DNA from: Jiangella gansuensis DSM 44835
GTDB lineage: Bacteria > Actinomycetota > Actinomycetes > Jiangellales > Jiangellaceae
Reading direction: 5' to 3'
DNA: 64,000 nucleotides
NCBI RefSeq assembly: GCF_000515395.1
Contig: NZ_KI911782.1
Coordinates: 1,903,212 to 1,967,211, forward strand
The notes beneath the pieces were generated by a model that ran no database searches, was not told the origin of the DNA, and saw only the letters and a list, made by a program, of their open reading frames with translations. Positions 1 to 9,138 of this stretch are shown one piece after another (the stretch's first letter is position 1; every line of letters begins with the position of its first letter). The position numbers and the translations under genes are program-made.

Positions 1-15
1 CCGGCCCGCCGCGCC

Positions 16-47
16 GCCGTCCCGCCGCGCTGCCGTCCCGCCGCGCT
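16..47. repeat. Two tandem copies of a 16-bp GC-rich unit
   Basis: Positions 16-31 and 32-47 are identical 16-mers (GCCGTCCCGCCGCGCT), followed by a partial third copy. No start or stop decides whether this is the 3' end of a gene running out of the window or intergenic DNA. The rest of 48-371 holds no convincing gene. Confidence 0.6.
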
Positions 48-371
48 GCCGGGTCTGCCCGGCGCTGCCCTCGGGTCCCGCGCCGCCCGCAATAGTGTGG
101 GACGACCTCGATAGCCGCAGCCGTGCCTGTGGGCCGATTGTGTCCCCGCAGCGCGGTTCCCGCCATTGACGTCGTTCCGCGCTATCGAGGTCCAGCCGGC
201 CGGCGGCGGTTCCCAGGAGGCGGTGGCGCCGGTGCCGAGGTTGCGCCGTCCGGCCATCCAAGCCGGCCCACACCAGGCGTTCTACCGCCCCACGCGGCAA
301 GCATCCCTGGTGGAGCGGGAGGACCCATGCCGAACGTGATCATTTCGGGGTCACTGAGCGGAAACCGGGCA

Positions 372-401
372 TTGACAGGTTCGTCACATTGCACCTAGTG
401 T
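372..401 (+). promoter_or_regulatory. Candidate vegetative promoter of the glycosidase operon
   Basis: TTGACA at 372-377 and TAGTGT at 396-401 are separated by 18 bases, which fits a primary-sigma promoter. The glycosidase start codon lies about 45 bases downstream, preceded by CGGAGG at 436-441. Further upstream, GACCTCGATAGC (104-115) and its exact reverse complement (181-192) flank 65 bases and could be operator half-sites. Assignment is from consensus only. Confidence 0.45.
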
Positions 402-446
402 CAGCAATCGATTTCTCACCGTCCGCACACACCCCCGGAGGACGCG

Positions 447-3400
447 ATGGGCATCGACCTCACTCCAACCCACGATCCGGCTGCGGAGTGTTGCGGCGGC
501 GCGTCGTGCGATCCCGGCGGGCTGAGCCGGCGGGCGTTCATCGCGCTCTCCGCCGTCGGTGCGGCCACCGGCGGTGCGGCCCTCGGGCTCTGGCCGGCCG
601 GTGCCGGCCGGGCGGCCGCCGCCATGCCGCACACGCGCTCCGTCCCCACCGCCGGCCTGGACCGGCGCTGGCTGGACAGCATCGGCGCCCGCGGCGCCGC
701 CACCGAGTACACCGGCGCGGCGCTGCGGCGCATCGGGATGCCGGTCGGCGGTGCCTGCGCCGGCCAGGTCTACCTCGCCGGCGACGGCCGCCCGTGGCTG
801 TGGGACGTGTTCAACGCCGACAGCTTCCGCTACGGCGGCGACGACTGGCAGGGCCTGCACTATGCCGACCCGATCGACCTGGACCCCTTCGTCACCACCG
901 GTTTCGCCGTCCGCTGGACCAGCGACGACGACGGCGCGACCCGGACCCGCTCCTTGGACAGCGACGGCTTCGCCGACGTGCGGTTCCGCGGCCGGTACCC
1001 GATCGGCCACGTCGAGCTGCGCGACGACGCGGTCCCGCTGGAAGTGGACCTGGACGCGTTCTCGCCGTTCGTGCCCACGAACGTGGCCGACTCGTCGCTC
1101 CCGGCCACGGTCTTCGAGTACACGCTGCGCAACCGCTCGGAGCGTCCCATCGAGGCGCAGATCCTGGGTCTGGCCGAGAACCCGGTCTGCGTCGACAGCC
1201 GGCGCACCCAGCCGATCCTGCTGAAGACCGGACCCACCGACGCCCACCGCGACGCCGCCGGCCTCGTCCACACGGCCGCCACCTACGACGGCCCCGAGCC
1301 GGACCGCCCGGACATCGTCTTCGAGGACTGGGAGCGCGACACCTACGCGCCGTGGACGGCGAGCGGCACCGCGTTCGGGCCCGGCCCGGTCGCCGTCGGC
1401 GAGCTGCCCGGTTACATGCTGCGCGGCGGCAGCCTCGGTGTCAGCGGCGAGCACCTCGTCACCTCCCACCACTTCCGCGACGGCGGCGACGTGTTCGAGG
1501 CCGACACCCACACCGGCCGGCTGACCAGCCCGGAGTTCACCATCGAGCGGGCCGGCATCGTGGTCCGAGTCGGCGGCGGCGCCCACGCCGGCGCGACCTG
1601 CCTCAATGTCGTCGTCGACGGTGCCGTGGTCGCCACCGCGACCGGCGCGAACGAGGAACGGCTGCGCACCTACTGGCTGGATGTCGCAGCGCACCAGGGC
1701 AGCACCGCCACCATCGAGATCGTCGACACCGTCACCGGCGCGTGGGGGCACGTCAACGTCGACCGCATCGTGTTCACCGACCGTCCCGCGCCGCGGCCGG
1801 ACGTCATCATCGAGGACTGGGAACGCACCACGTACGCCCCCTGGACGGCCTCCGGGACCGCGTTCGGGTCCGGCCCGGTCACCGAGGCGGAGGCACCGGC
1901 CTACTTCCGCCGCGAGGGAGCGTTGAACGTCACCGGGCAGCGCTTCGTCACCTCGCACAACTGGCGCGACGGCGGGCCGCCTGCCGACGACCACCAGGGC
2001 CGCCTCACCAGCCCGCCGTTCACCATCGACCGGCGCTACCTGGCGGCCAACATCGCCGGCGGCAACCGGGTGGACGCCGGTCTGAACGTCGTCGTCGACG
2101 GCGAGGTGGTCGCGCGCCTCACCGGCCACAACTCCGAGGTCATGCGCCAGAAGTCCATCGACGTCAGCGCCCATCAGGGCCGCACCGCCGTCATCGAGCT
2201 GGTCGACGAGGGCGTCGGCGGCTGGGCGCACGTCAACTGTGACCGCATCTGGCTCTCCGACGTGCCCATTGACGAGCGGCCGCTGGAGGAGCTTCCCGAC
2301 GCGGGCACGTTCGGGCTGGCGGTCTTCGACCGGCCGGATGCCACCGTCCGGCCGTCCATCGCCGACTGGTCCACGCCCGAGGCCTGGTTCGACTCCGCCG
2401 ACGGCCCGCTGGAGGTCGACGGCGGCAGCGGTGCCATCGCCGGCACCGTGAGCACCACGGTCAGCCTGCGACCCGGCGAGGCCACGACCGTCCGGTTCGG
2501 GCTGGCCTGGCACTTCCCGAAGATCGGCAGCCGCTTCGGCTACATCCAGGGCGCGGTGAACCTGCGCCGGCACTACGGCGAGGTGTACGCCGATGCCGGC
2601 GCCGTCGTCGCCGACCTGGCAGAGCGCGGTGGCGAACTCGCCGCCGCCACCCACACCTTCGCCACCACCTGGTACGACGACGCCACTCTGCCGGTGTGGT
2701 TCCTGGAACGCACCCTGATCCCGGCGTCCACCGTCGCCACCGGCACCTGCCTGCGCTTCCACGACGGCCGGTTCTACGGCTGGGAGGGCATCTACTGCTG
2801 CGACGGCACCTGCACCCACGTGTGGAACTACGCGCAGTCGATCGGGCGGCTGTTCCCGGAGCTGGAGCGCGACGCGCGGGAGCGGGTCGACTTCGGCATC
2901 GCCTTCCACGATGACACCGGTGCCATCGACTACCGCGGCGAGGCGCACCGGCGGGTGGCGCACGACGGCCAGTGCGGCAACATCCTGCGCACATACCGCG
3001 AGCACCAGATGTCCGCCGACGGCGCGTTCCTCGCCCGCATCTGGCCGCAGGTGAAGGCGGCGACGGAGTACCTGATCAGGCACGACGGCCTCGGCGACGG
3101 TGGCACTGCGGACGGCGTCATCGAGGACGAGCAGTACAACACTCTGGACGCCTCGTGGTACGGCGAGATCCCGTGGATCACCGGCCTGTACGTCGCCGCG
3201 CTGCGGGCCGCGGCGGAGATGGCCGATGACGCCGGCGACGCCGCGTTCGCCGAGCGCTGCCGAACGCTCGCCGACGCCGGCAGCGCCCACCTGGACTCCG
3301 CGCTCTGGAACGACACCTACGGCTATTACGAGCACGTGGTCGACCCGGAGCACGCCGATGCCACCAACTCCAACCGCGGCTGCCACATCGATCAGATGTT

Positions 3401-4211
3401 CGGGCAGACCTACGCCCACCAGCTCGGGCTGCCGCGCGTGTTCTCCGAACGGAACGCTCGCGCAGCACTGCAAAGCCTGGTCCGCTACAACTACCTGCCG
3501 GATGCGCAGGCGTACCAGGACGAATCCGGCATCGTCGGCGGCCGCGTCTACAGCACCGAGGGCGAGGCCGGCACCGTCATGTGTACCTGGCCGTTCGGCG
3601 GCGCCGACACCGCGCCGGGCAATGGCGATCCAGGTCTGGTCGCGTACTTCAACGAGGTATGGACCGGCCAGGAGTACCAGCTCGCGGCGCACCTCATGGC
3701 CGAGGGCATGGTGGACGAGGCGCTGGCCGTCACCCGCGCGGTGCATGACCGCTACACCGCGCAGAAGCGCAACCCGTACAACGAGATCGAGTGCTCTGAC
3801 CACTACGCGCGGGCCATGATGAGCCACGCGGTGTACCTGGCGGCGACGGGCTACGAGTACCACGGCCCGCGCGGCCACCTGGGCTTCGCGCCCCGGCTGG
3901 GCGAACCGGCGGACGTCGCCGCCGCGTTCACCGTCGCCGAGGGCTGGGGACTGTACCGGCAGGAACGGACCGGGACGCGGCAGCGCAGCGAGGTGGAGCT
4001 GCGCTACGGCCGGCTGCGGGTGCGCTCGTTCGCGACCCGGGTGCCGGAGCGGCCCGGACGACGGCAGGTGGTCGCGGAGCTGGTGACCGACCGGCGCCGG
4101 CGCCGGCTCGACGTCGCGGACGTCGCTTTGGACGGCGAGCGGGTGTTGGTGACGCTGGCCGCCGATGTCGAGCTGAGCACGGCCGACACGCTGGTGGTGA
4201 CGGTCGCATGA
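447..4211 (+). CDS. Tat-exported GH116-type glycosidase with two inserted beta domains
   Basis: This 1254-residue protein is probably an exported glycoside hydrolase of the GH116 (GBA2-like beta-glucosidase/xylosidase) type. A twin-arginine signal (SRRAFIALSAVG, residues about 27-38) is followed by a hydrophobic stretch and an Ala-rich cleavage region. The N-terminal beta domain carries two copies of a roughly 155-residue module (about 289-447 and 452-607), each opening with EDWER-TYAPWTASGTAFG and closing with a VN-DRI motif. The same kind of module is known from GH32 fructan enzymes. The C-terminal helical barrel shows GTCTHVWNYAQ, IEDEQYNTLDASWYG (probable nucleophile Glu), CHIDQMFGQTYA (probable acid/base Asp) and ending signatures of the family. 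The start is set by CGGAGG seven bases upstream. The stop overlaps the next start by 4 bases. The substrate is not shown by the sequence. Confidence 0.85.
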   Translation: MGIDLTPTHDPAAECCGGASCDPGGLSRRAFIALSAVGAATGGAALGLWPAGAGRAAAAMPHTRSVPTAGLDRRWLDSIGARGAATEYTGAALRRIGMPVGGACAGQVYLAGDGRPWLWDVFNADSFRYGGDDWQGLHYADPIDLDPFVTTGFAVRWTSDDDGATRTRSLDSDGFADVRFRGRYPIGHVELRDDAVPLEVDLDAFSPFVPTNVADSSLPATVFEYTLRNRSERPIEAQILGLAENPVCVDSRRTQPILLKTGPTDAHRDAAGLVHTAATYDGPEPDRPDIVFEDWERDTYAPWTASGTAFGPGPVAVGELPGYMLRGGSLGVSGEHLVTSHHFRDGGDVFEADTHTGRLTSPEFTIERAGIVVRVGGGAHAGATCLNVVVDGAVVATATGANEERLRTYWLDVAAHQGSTATIEIVDTVTGAWGHVNVDRIVFTDRPAPRPDVIIEDWERTTYAPWTASGTAFGSGPVTEAEAPAYFRREGALNVTGQRFVTSHNWRDGGPPADDHQGRLTSPPFTIDRRYLAANIAGGNRVDAGLNVVVDGEVVARLTGHNSEVMRQKSIDVSAHQGRTAVIELVDEGVGGWAHVNCDRIWLSDVPIDERPLEELPDAGTFGLAVFDRPDATVRPSIADWSTPEAWFDSADGPLEVDGGSGAIAGTVSTTVSLRPGEATTVRFGLAWHFPKIGSRFGYIQGAVNLRRHYGEVYADAGAVVADLAERGGELAAATHTFATTWYDDATLPVWFLERTLIPASTVATGTCLRFHDGRFYGWEGIYCCDGTCTHVWNYAQSIGRLFPELERDARERVDFGIAFHDDTGAIDYRGEAHRRVAHDGQCGNILRTYREHQMSADGAFLARIWPQVKAATEYLIRHDGLGDGGTADGVIEDEQYNTLDASWYGEIPWITGLYVAALRAAAEMADDAGDAAFAERCRTLADAGSAHLDSALWNDTYGYYEHVVDPEHADATNSNRGCHIDQMFGQTYAHQLGLPRVFSERNARAALQSLVRYNYLPDAQAYQDESGIVGGRVYSTEGEAGTVMCTWPFGGADTAPGNGDPGLVAYFNEVWTGQEYQLAAHLMAEGMVDEALAVTRAVHDRYTAQKRNPYNEIECSDHYARAMMSHAVYLAATGYEYHGPRGHLGFAPRLGEPADVAAAFTVAEGWGLYRQERTGTRQRSEVELRYGRLRVRSFATRVPERPGRRQVVAELVTDRRRRRLDVADVALDGERVLVTLAADVELSTADTLVVTVA

Positions 4212-5347
4212 GAGTCCGCTTCGTCGCGCTCAGCGGGTTCCTCGGCGCCGGCAAGACGACGACGCTCGGGGCCCTGGCCCGGCTGCTGGAGACCCGCGGC
4301 CGGCGCGTCGCGGCCATCACCAACGACCAGGGCGAACAGCTGGTGGACACCCGGGTCGCGGCAACGGCCACCGGTGACGTCGCCGAGGTGACGGGCGGCT
4401 GCTTCTGCTGCCGGTTCGACGACCTGGAGGCGGTGGTGACGGCCGCGATCGAGCGCGGTGCCGACACCGTCGTCGCCGAGTCCGTCGGCACCTGCACCGA
4501 CCTGCAGGCGACGGTGGTCCGGCCGCTGCGCCGGCGCTACGGCGACGGGTTCACGGTGGCGCCGCTGGTGGCCGTGGTCGACCCGATCCGGCACGCCGGG
4601 CTCGGCCGTTCGCTGACACTGCGCGACGAGCGCTCCGACTTGGCGTACCTGTACGACCGGCAACTCGCCGACGCCGACGTCGTCGCCGTCAACAAGATCG
4701 ACGCGACGCCGCGCGAGGACGTCGAGCGAACCATCGCCGACCTGCGGCGACGGTATCCGCACGCGGGGGTCCTGGCGTACTCGGCGACGACGGCGGAGGG
4801 CCTGGCCGCGTTGTCCGGCCTGGTCGCGGACGACGACGGTGACGGTGCGGCCGCCGTCGCCGCCCGGGACCTCGACATCGACTACGACCGGTACGCCGCC
4901 GCGGAGGCGGAGCTGGCCTGGCTGAACCACACCGTGCGGCTGGCTCCGGCCGGTGCCGGGCCGGTGCCACCGGCCAGGTGGGGTGCGGCGGCACTGACCC
5001 ATCTGCGCACGGCCGCGGCCCGGAACGGCTGGACCATCGGACATGCCAAGGTCGCCATCGAGGCCGGCGGCCGTCTCACCAAGCTGAGCCTGGTGGACGC
5101 GGCCCGGCCGCCGGTGACCGACCTCGACGCCGCGCCCGGCTCGACGACCACCGCCGGGCCGGCCACCGCCGTGGTGAACGCCCGCATCGCCTGCCGCCCG
5201 CAGGACCTGGACGAGGCCGTGCTGGCCGCGGTGGCCGCCGCCGACGGCGTCACCGGCACGGTCTCCACGCCACACGCCGGGCCGCCGGCGTCGTTCGCGC
5301 CGACGTACCCGACCCCGACCCACCGCATCCCGAGCACCCCCACGTGA
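4208..5347 (+). CDS. CobW/COG0523-family P-loop GTPase
   Basis: A 379-residue G3E-family GTPase. It has an N-terminal Walker A (SGFLGAGKTT), a CxCC metal-binding motif (GGCFCCRFDDL, about residue 60), and a VNKID guanine-specificity motif. Relatives insert or traffic metals (Zn, Co, Fe) or activate metalloenzymes such as nitrile hydratase. It starts inside the last codon of the glycosidase gene (ATGA overlap), so it is translationally coupled to it, and a sugar ABC transporter follows. A metal chaperone in a sugar operon is unusual. It may serve a metal-dependent enzyme of the pathway, but nothing in the sequence names the client. Confidence 0.85.
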   Translation: MRVRFVALSGFLGAGKTTTLGALARLLETRGRRVAAITNDQGEQLVDTRVAATATGDVAEVTGGCFCCRFDDLEAVVTAAIERGADTVVAESVGTCTDLQATVVRPLRRRYGDGFTVAPLVAVVDPIRHAGLGRSLTLRDERSDLAYLYDRQLADADVVAVNKIDATPREDVERTIADLRRRYPHAGVLAYSATTAEGLAALSGLVADDDGDGAAAVAARDLDIDYDRYAAAEAELAWLNHTVRLAPAGAGPVPPARWGAAALTHLRTAAARNGWTIGHAKVAIEAGGRLTKLSLVDAARPPVTDLDAAPGSTTTAGPATAVVNARIACRPQDLDEAVLAAVAAADGVTGTVSTPHAGPPASFAPTYPTPTHRIPSTPT

Positions 5348-5429
5348 TCACGAGGCCGTAGCGACCTCCAGAGGAGGCGCCACGTCCTGTCGATCACCCG
5401 TACTGGTGGTCACCGAGAGGAGAAATCGA

Positions 5430-6980
5430 TTGCTCGATTCCACCGCCCCACCGCTGCTCGCGATGCACGGCATCGTGAAGCACTTCGGCGGCGTCCATGC
5501 GCTGCGCGGCGTCGACCTCACCGTCGGGGCCGGCGAGGTGCATGCTCTGCTCGGTGAGAACGGCGCCGGCAAGTCGACCCTGATGAACATCCTGTCCGGG
5601 GTGATCCGCCCGGACGGCGGCGGCATCGAGCTCGGCGGCGAGCCGGTCGAGTTCACCTCGCCCGCCGACGCCCAGGCCGCCGGTGTCGCGATGATCCACC
5701 AGGAACTCGACCTGGTGCCGCAGTCGACCGTCACCGAGAACCTGTTCCTCGGCCGCGAGCCGCGCACCCGGCTGCGCGCTCTGGACCGGGCCGCGATGCG
5801 CCGGCAGGCGACGGCGCTGCTCGACGACATCGGCGTCGACATCGCGCCGGGCCGGCGGCTCAGCTCGCTGCGGGTCGGTGAACAGCAGATGGTCGCGATC
5901 GCCAAGGCGCTGAGCCTGGACGCGCGCGTCCTCGTCATGGACGAGCCGACGTCGGCGCTGGCGGACTCCGAGGTGGAGCGGCTGTTCGCGATCCTGCCCG
6001 GGCTGCGCCGGCGCGGCGTCGGCGTCATCTTCATCTCGCACCGGATGGACGAGATCGCAGTCATCGCCGACCGCGGGACCGTCCTGCGCGACGGGCGCAA
6101 CGCCGGATCGTTCGTCGTCGCCGAGACGCGGCCGGCCGAGGTCATCAGGATGATGGTCGGGCAACCCATCGAGCAGCTGTTCCCCGACCGTGACCCGCCG
6201 GGCGACCGGGTGCGGCTGCGCGTGCGCGAGCTGACGGTCGCCGACGGGTCGGGCGCCGGCGGGCGCAGCGAGCCGCGCGGCATCGACCTCGATGTGCGAG
6301 CGGGCGAGGTCGTCGGCCTGGCCGGGCTGCTCGGCGCCGGCCGGACGGAGCTGCTGGACGCGCTGTTCGGGCTGGCCGGTCACCGGTTGAGCGGCACCGT
6401 CGAGCTGGACGGCGAGCCTGTCCGGCTGGGCGACCCGCGCGACGCCATCGCCGCCGGCATCGGCTACGTGCCGGAGGACCGGCGGGCCAGCGGCCTGGTG
6501 ATGATGGAGTCGGTCGCGGCGAACATCGTGCTCGCCGCGTTGCCCGCGCTGGCCCGGGCCGGCTGGCGGCGCACCGGGCGTGAGCGGCAGGCGGTGGCGT
6601 CGTCCATCCGCGACCTGCACATCAAGACCGCGAGTGCGGACGCCGCCGTCGGGACCCTGTCCGGAGGCAACCAGCAGAAGGTGGTCTTCGCCCGGCACCT
6701 GCTGCGCGAGCCGCGGCTGCTGCTCCTGGACGACCCCACCCGTGGCGTCGACATCGGCGCCAAGTCCGAGATCTACCGGCTGCTCGCGAACCTGGCCGCC
6801 AGCGGCCTGGCCGTCGTCGTGGCGTCGTCGGAGCTGCCGGAGCTGCTCGGCATCTGCGACCGCATCGCGGTGCTGCGCGGCGGCCGCATCGTCACCGTGC
6901 TCGACGGCAGCGCCGCCACCCAGGAGACGATCCTCGCCGCGGCGAGCCTCGAGCCGAACACCACAGTGGAGGCCGGATGA
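5430..6980 (+). CDS. Sugar ABC transporter ATPase with two fused ABC domains
   Basis: A CUT2-type (RbsA/MglA/YtfR-like) sugar-import ATPase of about 516 residues that energises the membrane permease encoded next. The first cassette has GENGAGKST, the Q-loop region and Walker B VLVMDEPTSAL. The second has a degenerate P-loop (GLLGAGRTE) but a good signature (LSGGNQQKV) and LLLDDPTRGVD, a usual asymmetry in this family. The TTG start at 5430 is preferred because AGAGGAGA lies about 7 bases upstream. A GTG at 5406 in the same frame would add 8 residues and lacks a ribosome site. Its stop overlaps the permease start. Confidence 0.92.
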   Translation: MLDSTAPPLLAMHGIVKHFGGVHALRGVDLTVGAGEVHALLGENGAGKSTLMNILSGVIRPDGGGIELGGEPVEFTSPADAQAAGVAMIHQELDLVPQSTVTENLFLGREPRTRLRALDRAAMRRQATALLDDIGVDIAPGRRLSSLRVGEQQMVAIAKALSLDARVLVMDEPTSALADSEVERLFAILPGLRRRGVGVIFISHRMDEIAVIADRGTVLRDGRNAGSFVVAETRPAEVIRMMVGQPIEQLFPDRDPPGDRVRLRVRELTVADGSGAGGRSEPRGIDLDVRAGEVVGLAGLLGAGRTELLDALFGLAGHRLSGTVELDGEPVRLGDPRDAIAAGIGYVPEDRRASGLVMMESVAANIVLAALPALARAGWRRTGRERQAVASSIRDLHIKTASADAAVGTLSGGNQQKVVFARHLLREPRLLLLDDPTRGVDIGAKSEIYRLLANLAASGLAVVVASSELPELLGICDRIAVLRGGRIVTVLDGSAATQETILAAASLEPNTTVEAG

Positions 6981-8011
6981 GCGTCGACACCACCGAACCC
7001 GCCGCGCCGGAGGCGACCAAACGGCGGCGGTTCGTCATCCCGGAACGGTTCTTCACGTTCCAGAGCTACGTCGCACTGATCCTGGTCTTCCTGGCCGCGA
7101 TCGTCTTCTCGCCGCGGCGCAACGGCGAGATCGTCTTCCTGAACTCGGAGAACCTGCTCAACATCGTCCGGGCGGTCTCCGAGATCGGCATCCTGGCGAT
7201 CGGGATGACGTTCGTGATCCTCGTCGCCGGCATCGACCTGTCGGTGGGCGCCATCCTCGGCCTCGCGGCCACCGGGACGGCCAGCCTGCTCATGGTCAAC
7301 GACTTCGGTGTGGCCATGACCGTCCTGATCATCCTCGCGATCGGGCTGGCCTTCGGCGCCACCCAGGGCTACTTGTCCGCGCGGCTTGGCATCCAGGCGT
7401 TCATCGTGACGCTGGCCGGGCTGCAGGTGGCCCGCGGGCTGGCGCGCATCTGGTCCGGCGGGCAGGGCATCGCGCTGGCCTACGGCGACGGCCCGGACGT
7501 CGCGCCGCAGGCGTTCTCGCTGCTCAACTCGCGGACGTTCAACGGCACGGTGCCGATCCCGGCGCTCATCTTCGTCGGCGTCGGCGTCATCGCGCTGATA
7601 GTCGTGCGCAAGACGGTGTTCGCCCGGCACGTCTACGCCGTCGGCGGCAACGAACGGGCGGCTCGGCTCTCAGGCATCCCGGTCACCCGGATCAAGGTGA
7701 CGGTCTTCGCCATCTCCGGGCTGCTGGCGGCACTGGCCGGCATCATCCACGCCGGGCAGCTCAACCAGGGCAGCCCCAACGACGGCATGGGTTACGAGCT
7801 GGACGCCATCGCCGCCGTCGTCATCGGCGGCACCAGCCTGATGGGCGGCGTCGGGACGGTGTCTGGCACGCTCGCCGGCGCCCTGCTCCTGGGCATCCTC
7901 AACAACATCCTCGCCCTGAACAACATCGACTCGAACGTCCAGCTGCTGATCAAGGGCGTGATCATCGTCGCCGCGGCCGGCATCCAGGCCTTCCGATCGC
8001 AACAGAAGTAA
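6977..8011 (+). CDS. Sugar ABC transporter permease (RbsC-like)
   Basis: A 344-residue membrane protein of the CUT2 permease family (RbsC/YtfT-like) with about nine to ten hydrophobic segments. It carries the family's GTSLMGGVGTVSGTLAGA motif, which contacts the ATPase, near residues 290-310. It overlaps the upstream ATPase by 4 bases (ATGA), and the binding-protein gene follows after 20 bases, so the three form one import system. It moves a monosaccharide or furanose across the cytoplasmic membrane; the substrate is inferred only from the neighbours. Confidence 0.93.
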   Translation: MSVDTTEPAAPEATKRRRFVIPERFFTFQSYVALILVFLAAIVFSPRRNGEIVFLNSENLLNIVRAVSEIGILAIGMTFVILVAGIDLSVGAILGLAATGTASLLMVNDFGVAMTVLIILAIGLAFGATQGYLSARLGIQAFIVTLAGLQVARGLARIWSGGQGIALAYGDGPDVAPQAFSLLNSRTFNGTVPIPALIFVGVGVIALIVVRKTVFARHVYAVGGNERAARLSGIPVTRIKVTVFAISGLLAALAGIIHAGQLNQGSPNDGMGYELDAIAAVVIGGTSLMGGVGTVSGTLAGALLLGILNNILALNNIDSNVQLLIKGVIIVAAAGIQAFRSQQK

Positions 8012-8031
8012 GCCCAGAGAAGGGACCCGCC

Positions 8032-9051
8032 ATGTCCAGAACCACCCGTGCGCTGACCGCGCTGTGCGGTACCGCGGCGCTGTTCGCCGCCGCCTCGTGC
8101 GGCACCGAGTCCGACGTCCCGGAGTCCGCCGGAGGCTCGGCTCAGCCCGACGACGGCGCGGAATGCGAGGGCGCCGACGGCGAATACCTCATCGGCATGA
8201 GCCAGGCCAACGTCGGCGAGCCGTACCGACAGCAGATGGACGACGACATCCGGGCCGCGGCGGAGGAGGTCGACCAGTTCGAGGTGGTGTTCGCCGACGC
8301 CGCCCAGGACAACGCCAAACAGGTCGCGGACGTCGAGAACTTCCTCACCCAGGGCATCGACCTGCTCATCATCAGCCCGAACGAGGCCGCGCCGCTGACC
8401 GCCGTCGTCGAGCGCGCCTACAACGAGGGCATCCCGGTCATCGTCCTGGACCGCAAGATCGAGGGCGATTCGTACACCCAGTTCATCGGCGCCGACAACG
8501 CCGAGATCGGTCGCGCCGCGGGGGAGTACGTCGCCACCGAACTGCTACCCGACGGCGGTTCCGTCGTGGAGTTGAAGGGCCTGCCCGGCTCCACTCCGGC
8601 TCAGGAGCGCGCCGACGGGTTCAGCGAGGGCATCGCGGCCAACCCGAACATCGAGATCATCGCGGAGGGCGTCGGCGACTGGCTGCGGGAGAAGGGGCAG
8701 AGCCAGTTCGAGGCGATCCTGCAGGCGCAGCAGTCCATCGACGTCGTCTACGCGCACAACGACCCGATGGCCGAGGGCGCCTACCTGGCCGCGCAGGCCG
8801 CCGGCCGCGAGACCGAGATGAGCTTCATCGGCATCGACGCACTGCCCATCCCGTCCGGCGGCATCAAGGCCGTGGAGGAGGGCCGGCTGTCGGCGACGTT
8901 CGTCTACCCGACCGGCGGTAAGGAGGCCGTCGCCACCGCCGAGCAGATCCTCGTCGAATGCGCCGACGTCGACAAGGAACAGATCCTCGAGACCGAGCTG
9001 ATCACGCAGGACAACGCCGCCGAGGTCTACGCCCGCAACGCGACCCAGTAA
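8032..9051 (+). CDS. Sugar-binding lipoprotein of the ABC importer (YtfQ-like)
   Basis: A 339-residue type 1 periplasmic-binding-protein-fold lipoprotein. The signal peptide ends in a lipobox (FAAASC, Cys about residue 23), so it is anchored outside the membrane. The body shows IIISPNEAAPLT, VIVLDRKI, VYAHNDPMAEGA and IGIDALPIPSGG. The pattern is closest in my memory to YtfQ, the galactofuranose-binding protein, rather than RbsB. The start ATG follows GAGAAGGGA at about 8 bases. It is the last gene before a 19-bp hairpin and completes the ATPase-permease-receptor set. The furanose preference is inference. Confidence 0.9.
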   Translation: MSRTTRALTALCGTAALFAAASCGTESDVPESAGGSAQPDDGAECEGADGEYLIGMSQANVGEPYRQQMDDDIRAAAEEVDQFEVVFADAAQDNAKQVADVENFLTQGIDLLIISPNEAAPLTAVVERAYNEGIPVIVLDRKIEGDSYTQFIGADNAEIGRAAGEYVATELLPDGGSVVELKGLPGSTPAQERADGFSEGIAANPNIEIIAEGVGDWLREKGQSQFEAILQAQQSIDVVYAHNDPMAEGAYLAAQAAGRETEMSFIGIDALPIPSGGIKAVEEGRLSATFVYPTGGKEAVATAEQILVECADVDKEQILETELITQDNAAEVYARNATQ

Positions 9052-9068
9052 CGCCACCCTTCCTCCCA

Positions 9069-9117
9069 TGATCATGTTCCCTGGCGGACGCTGAGCGACC
9101 GCCAGGGAACATGATCA
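9069..9117. terminator. 19-bp perfect hairpin after the sugar importer operon
   Basis: Arms 9069-9087 and 9099-9117 are perfect reverse complements around an 11-base loop that can itself pair. There is no T-tract, as is common in actinobacteria. It separates the importer operon from the GH172 gene and begins with the same 14 bases (CCTCCCATGATCAT, 9062-9075) as the hairpin at 44785. Confidence 0.75.
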
Positions 9118-9138
9118 CCGGATCCCCGGAGGTCCCCG

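Noticed and set aside
384-3878. Long leftward open frame opposite the GH116 gene
   Set aside because: Its translation is Val/Arg/Gly/Asp-rich with no motif, as expected for antisense of GC-rich coding DNA.
4100-5430. Cobalamin or zinc riboswitch near the CobW-type gene
   Set aside because: The gene starts inside the previous one, and no leader or conserved riboswitch core is present.
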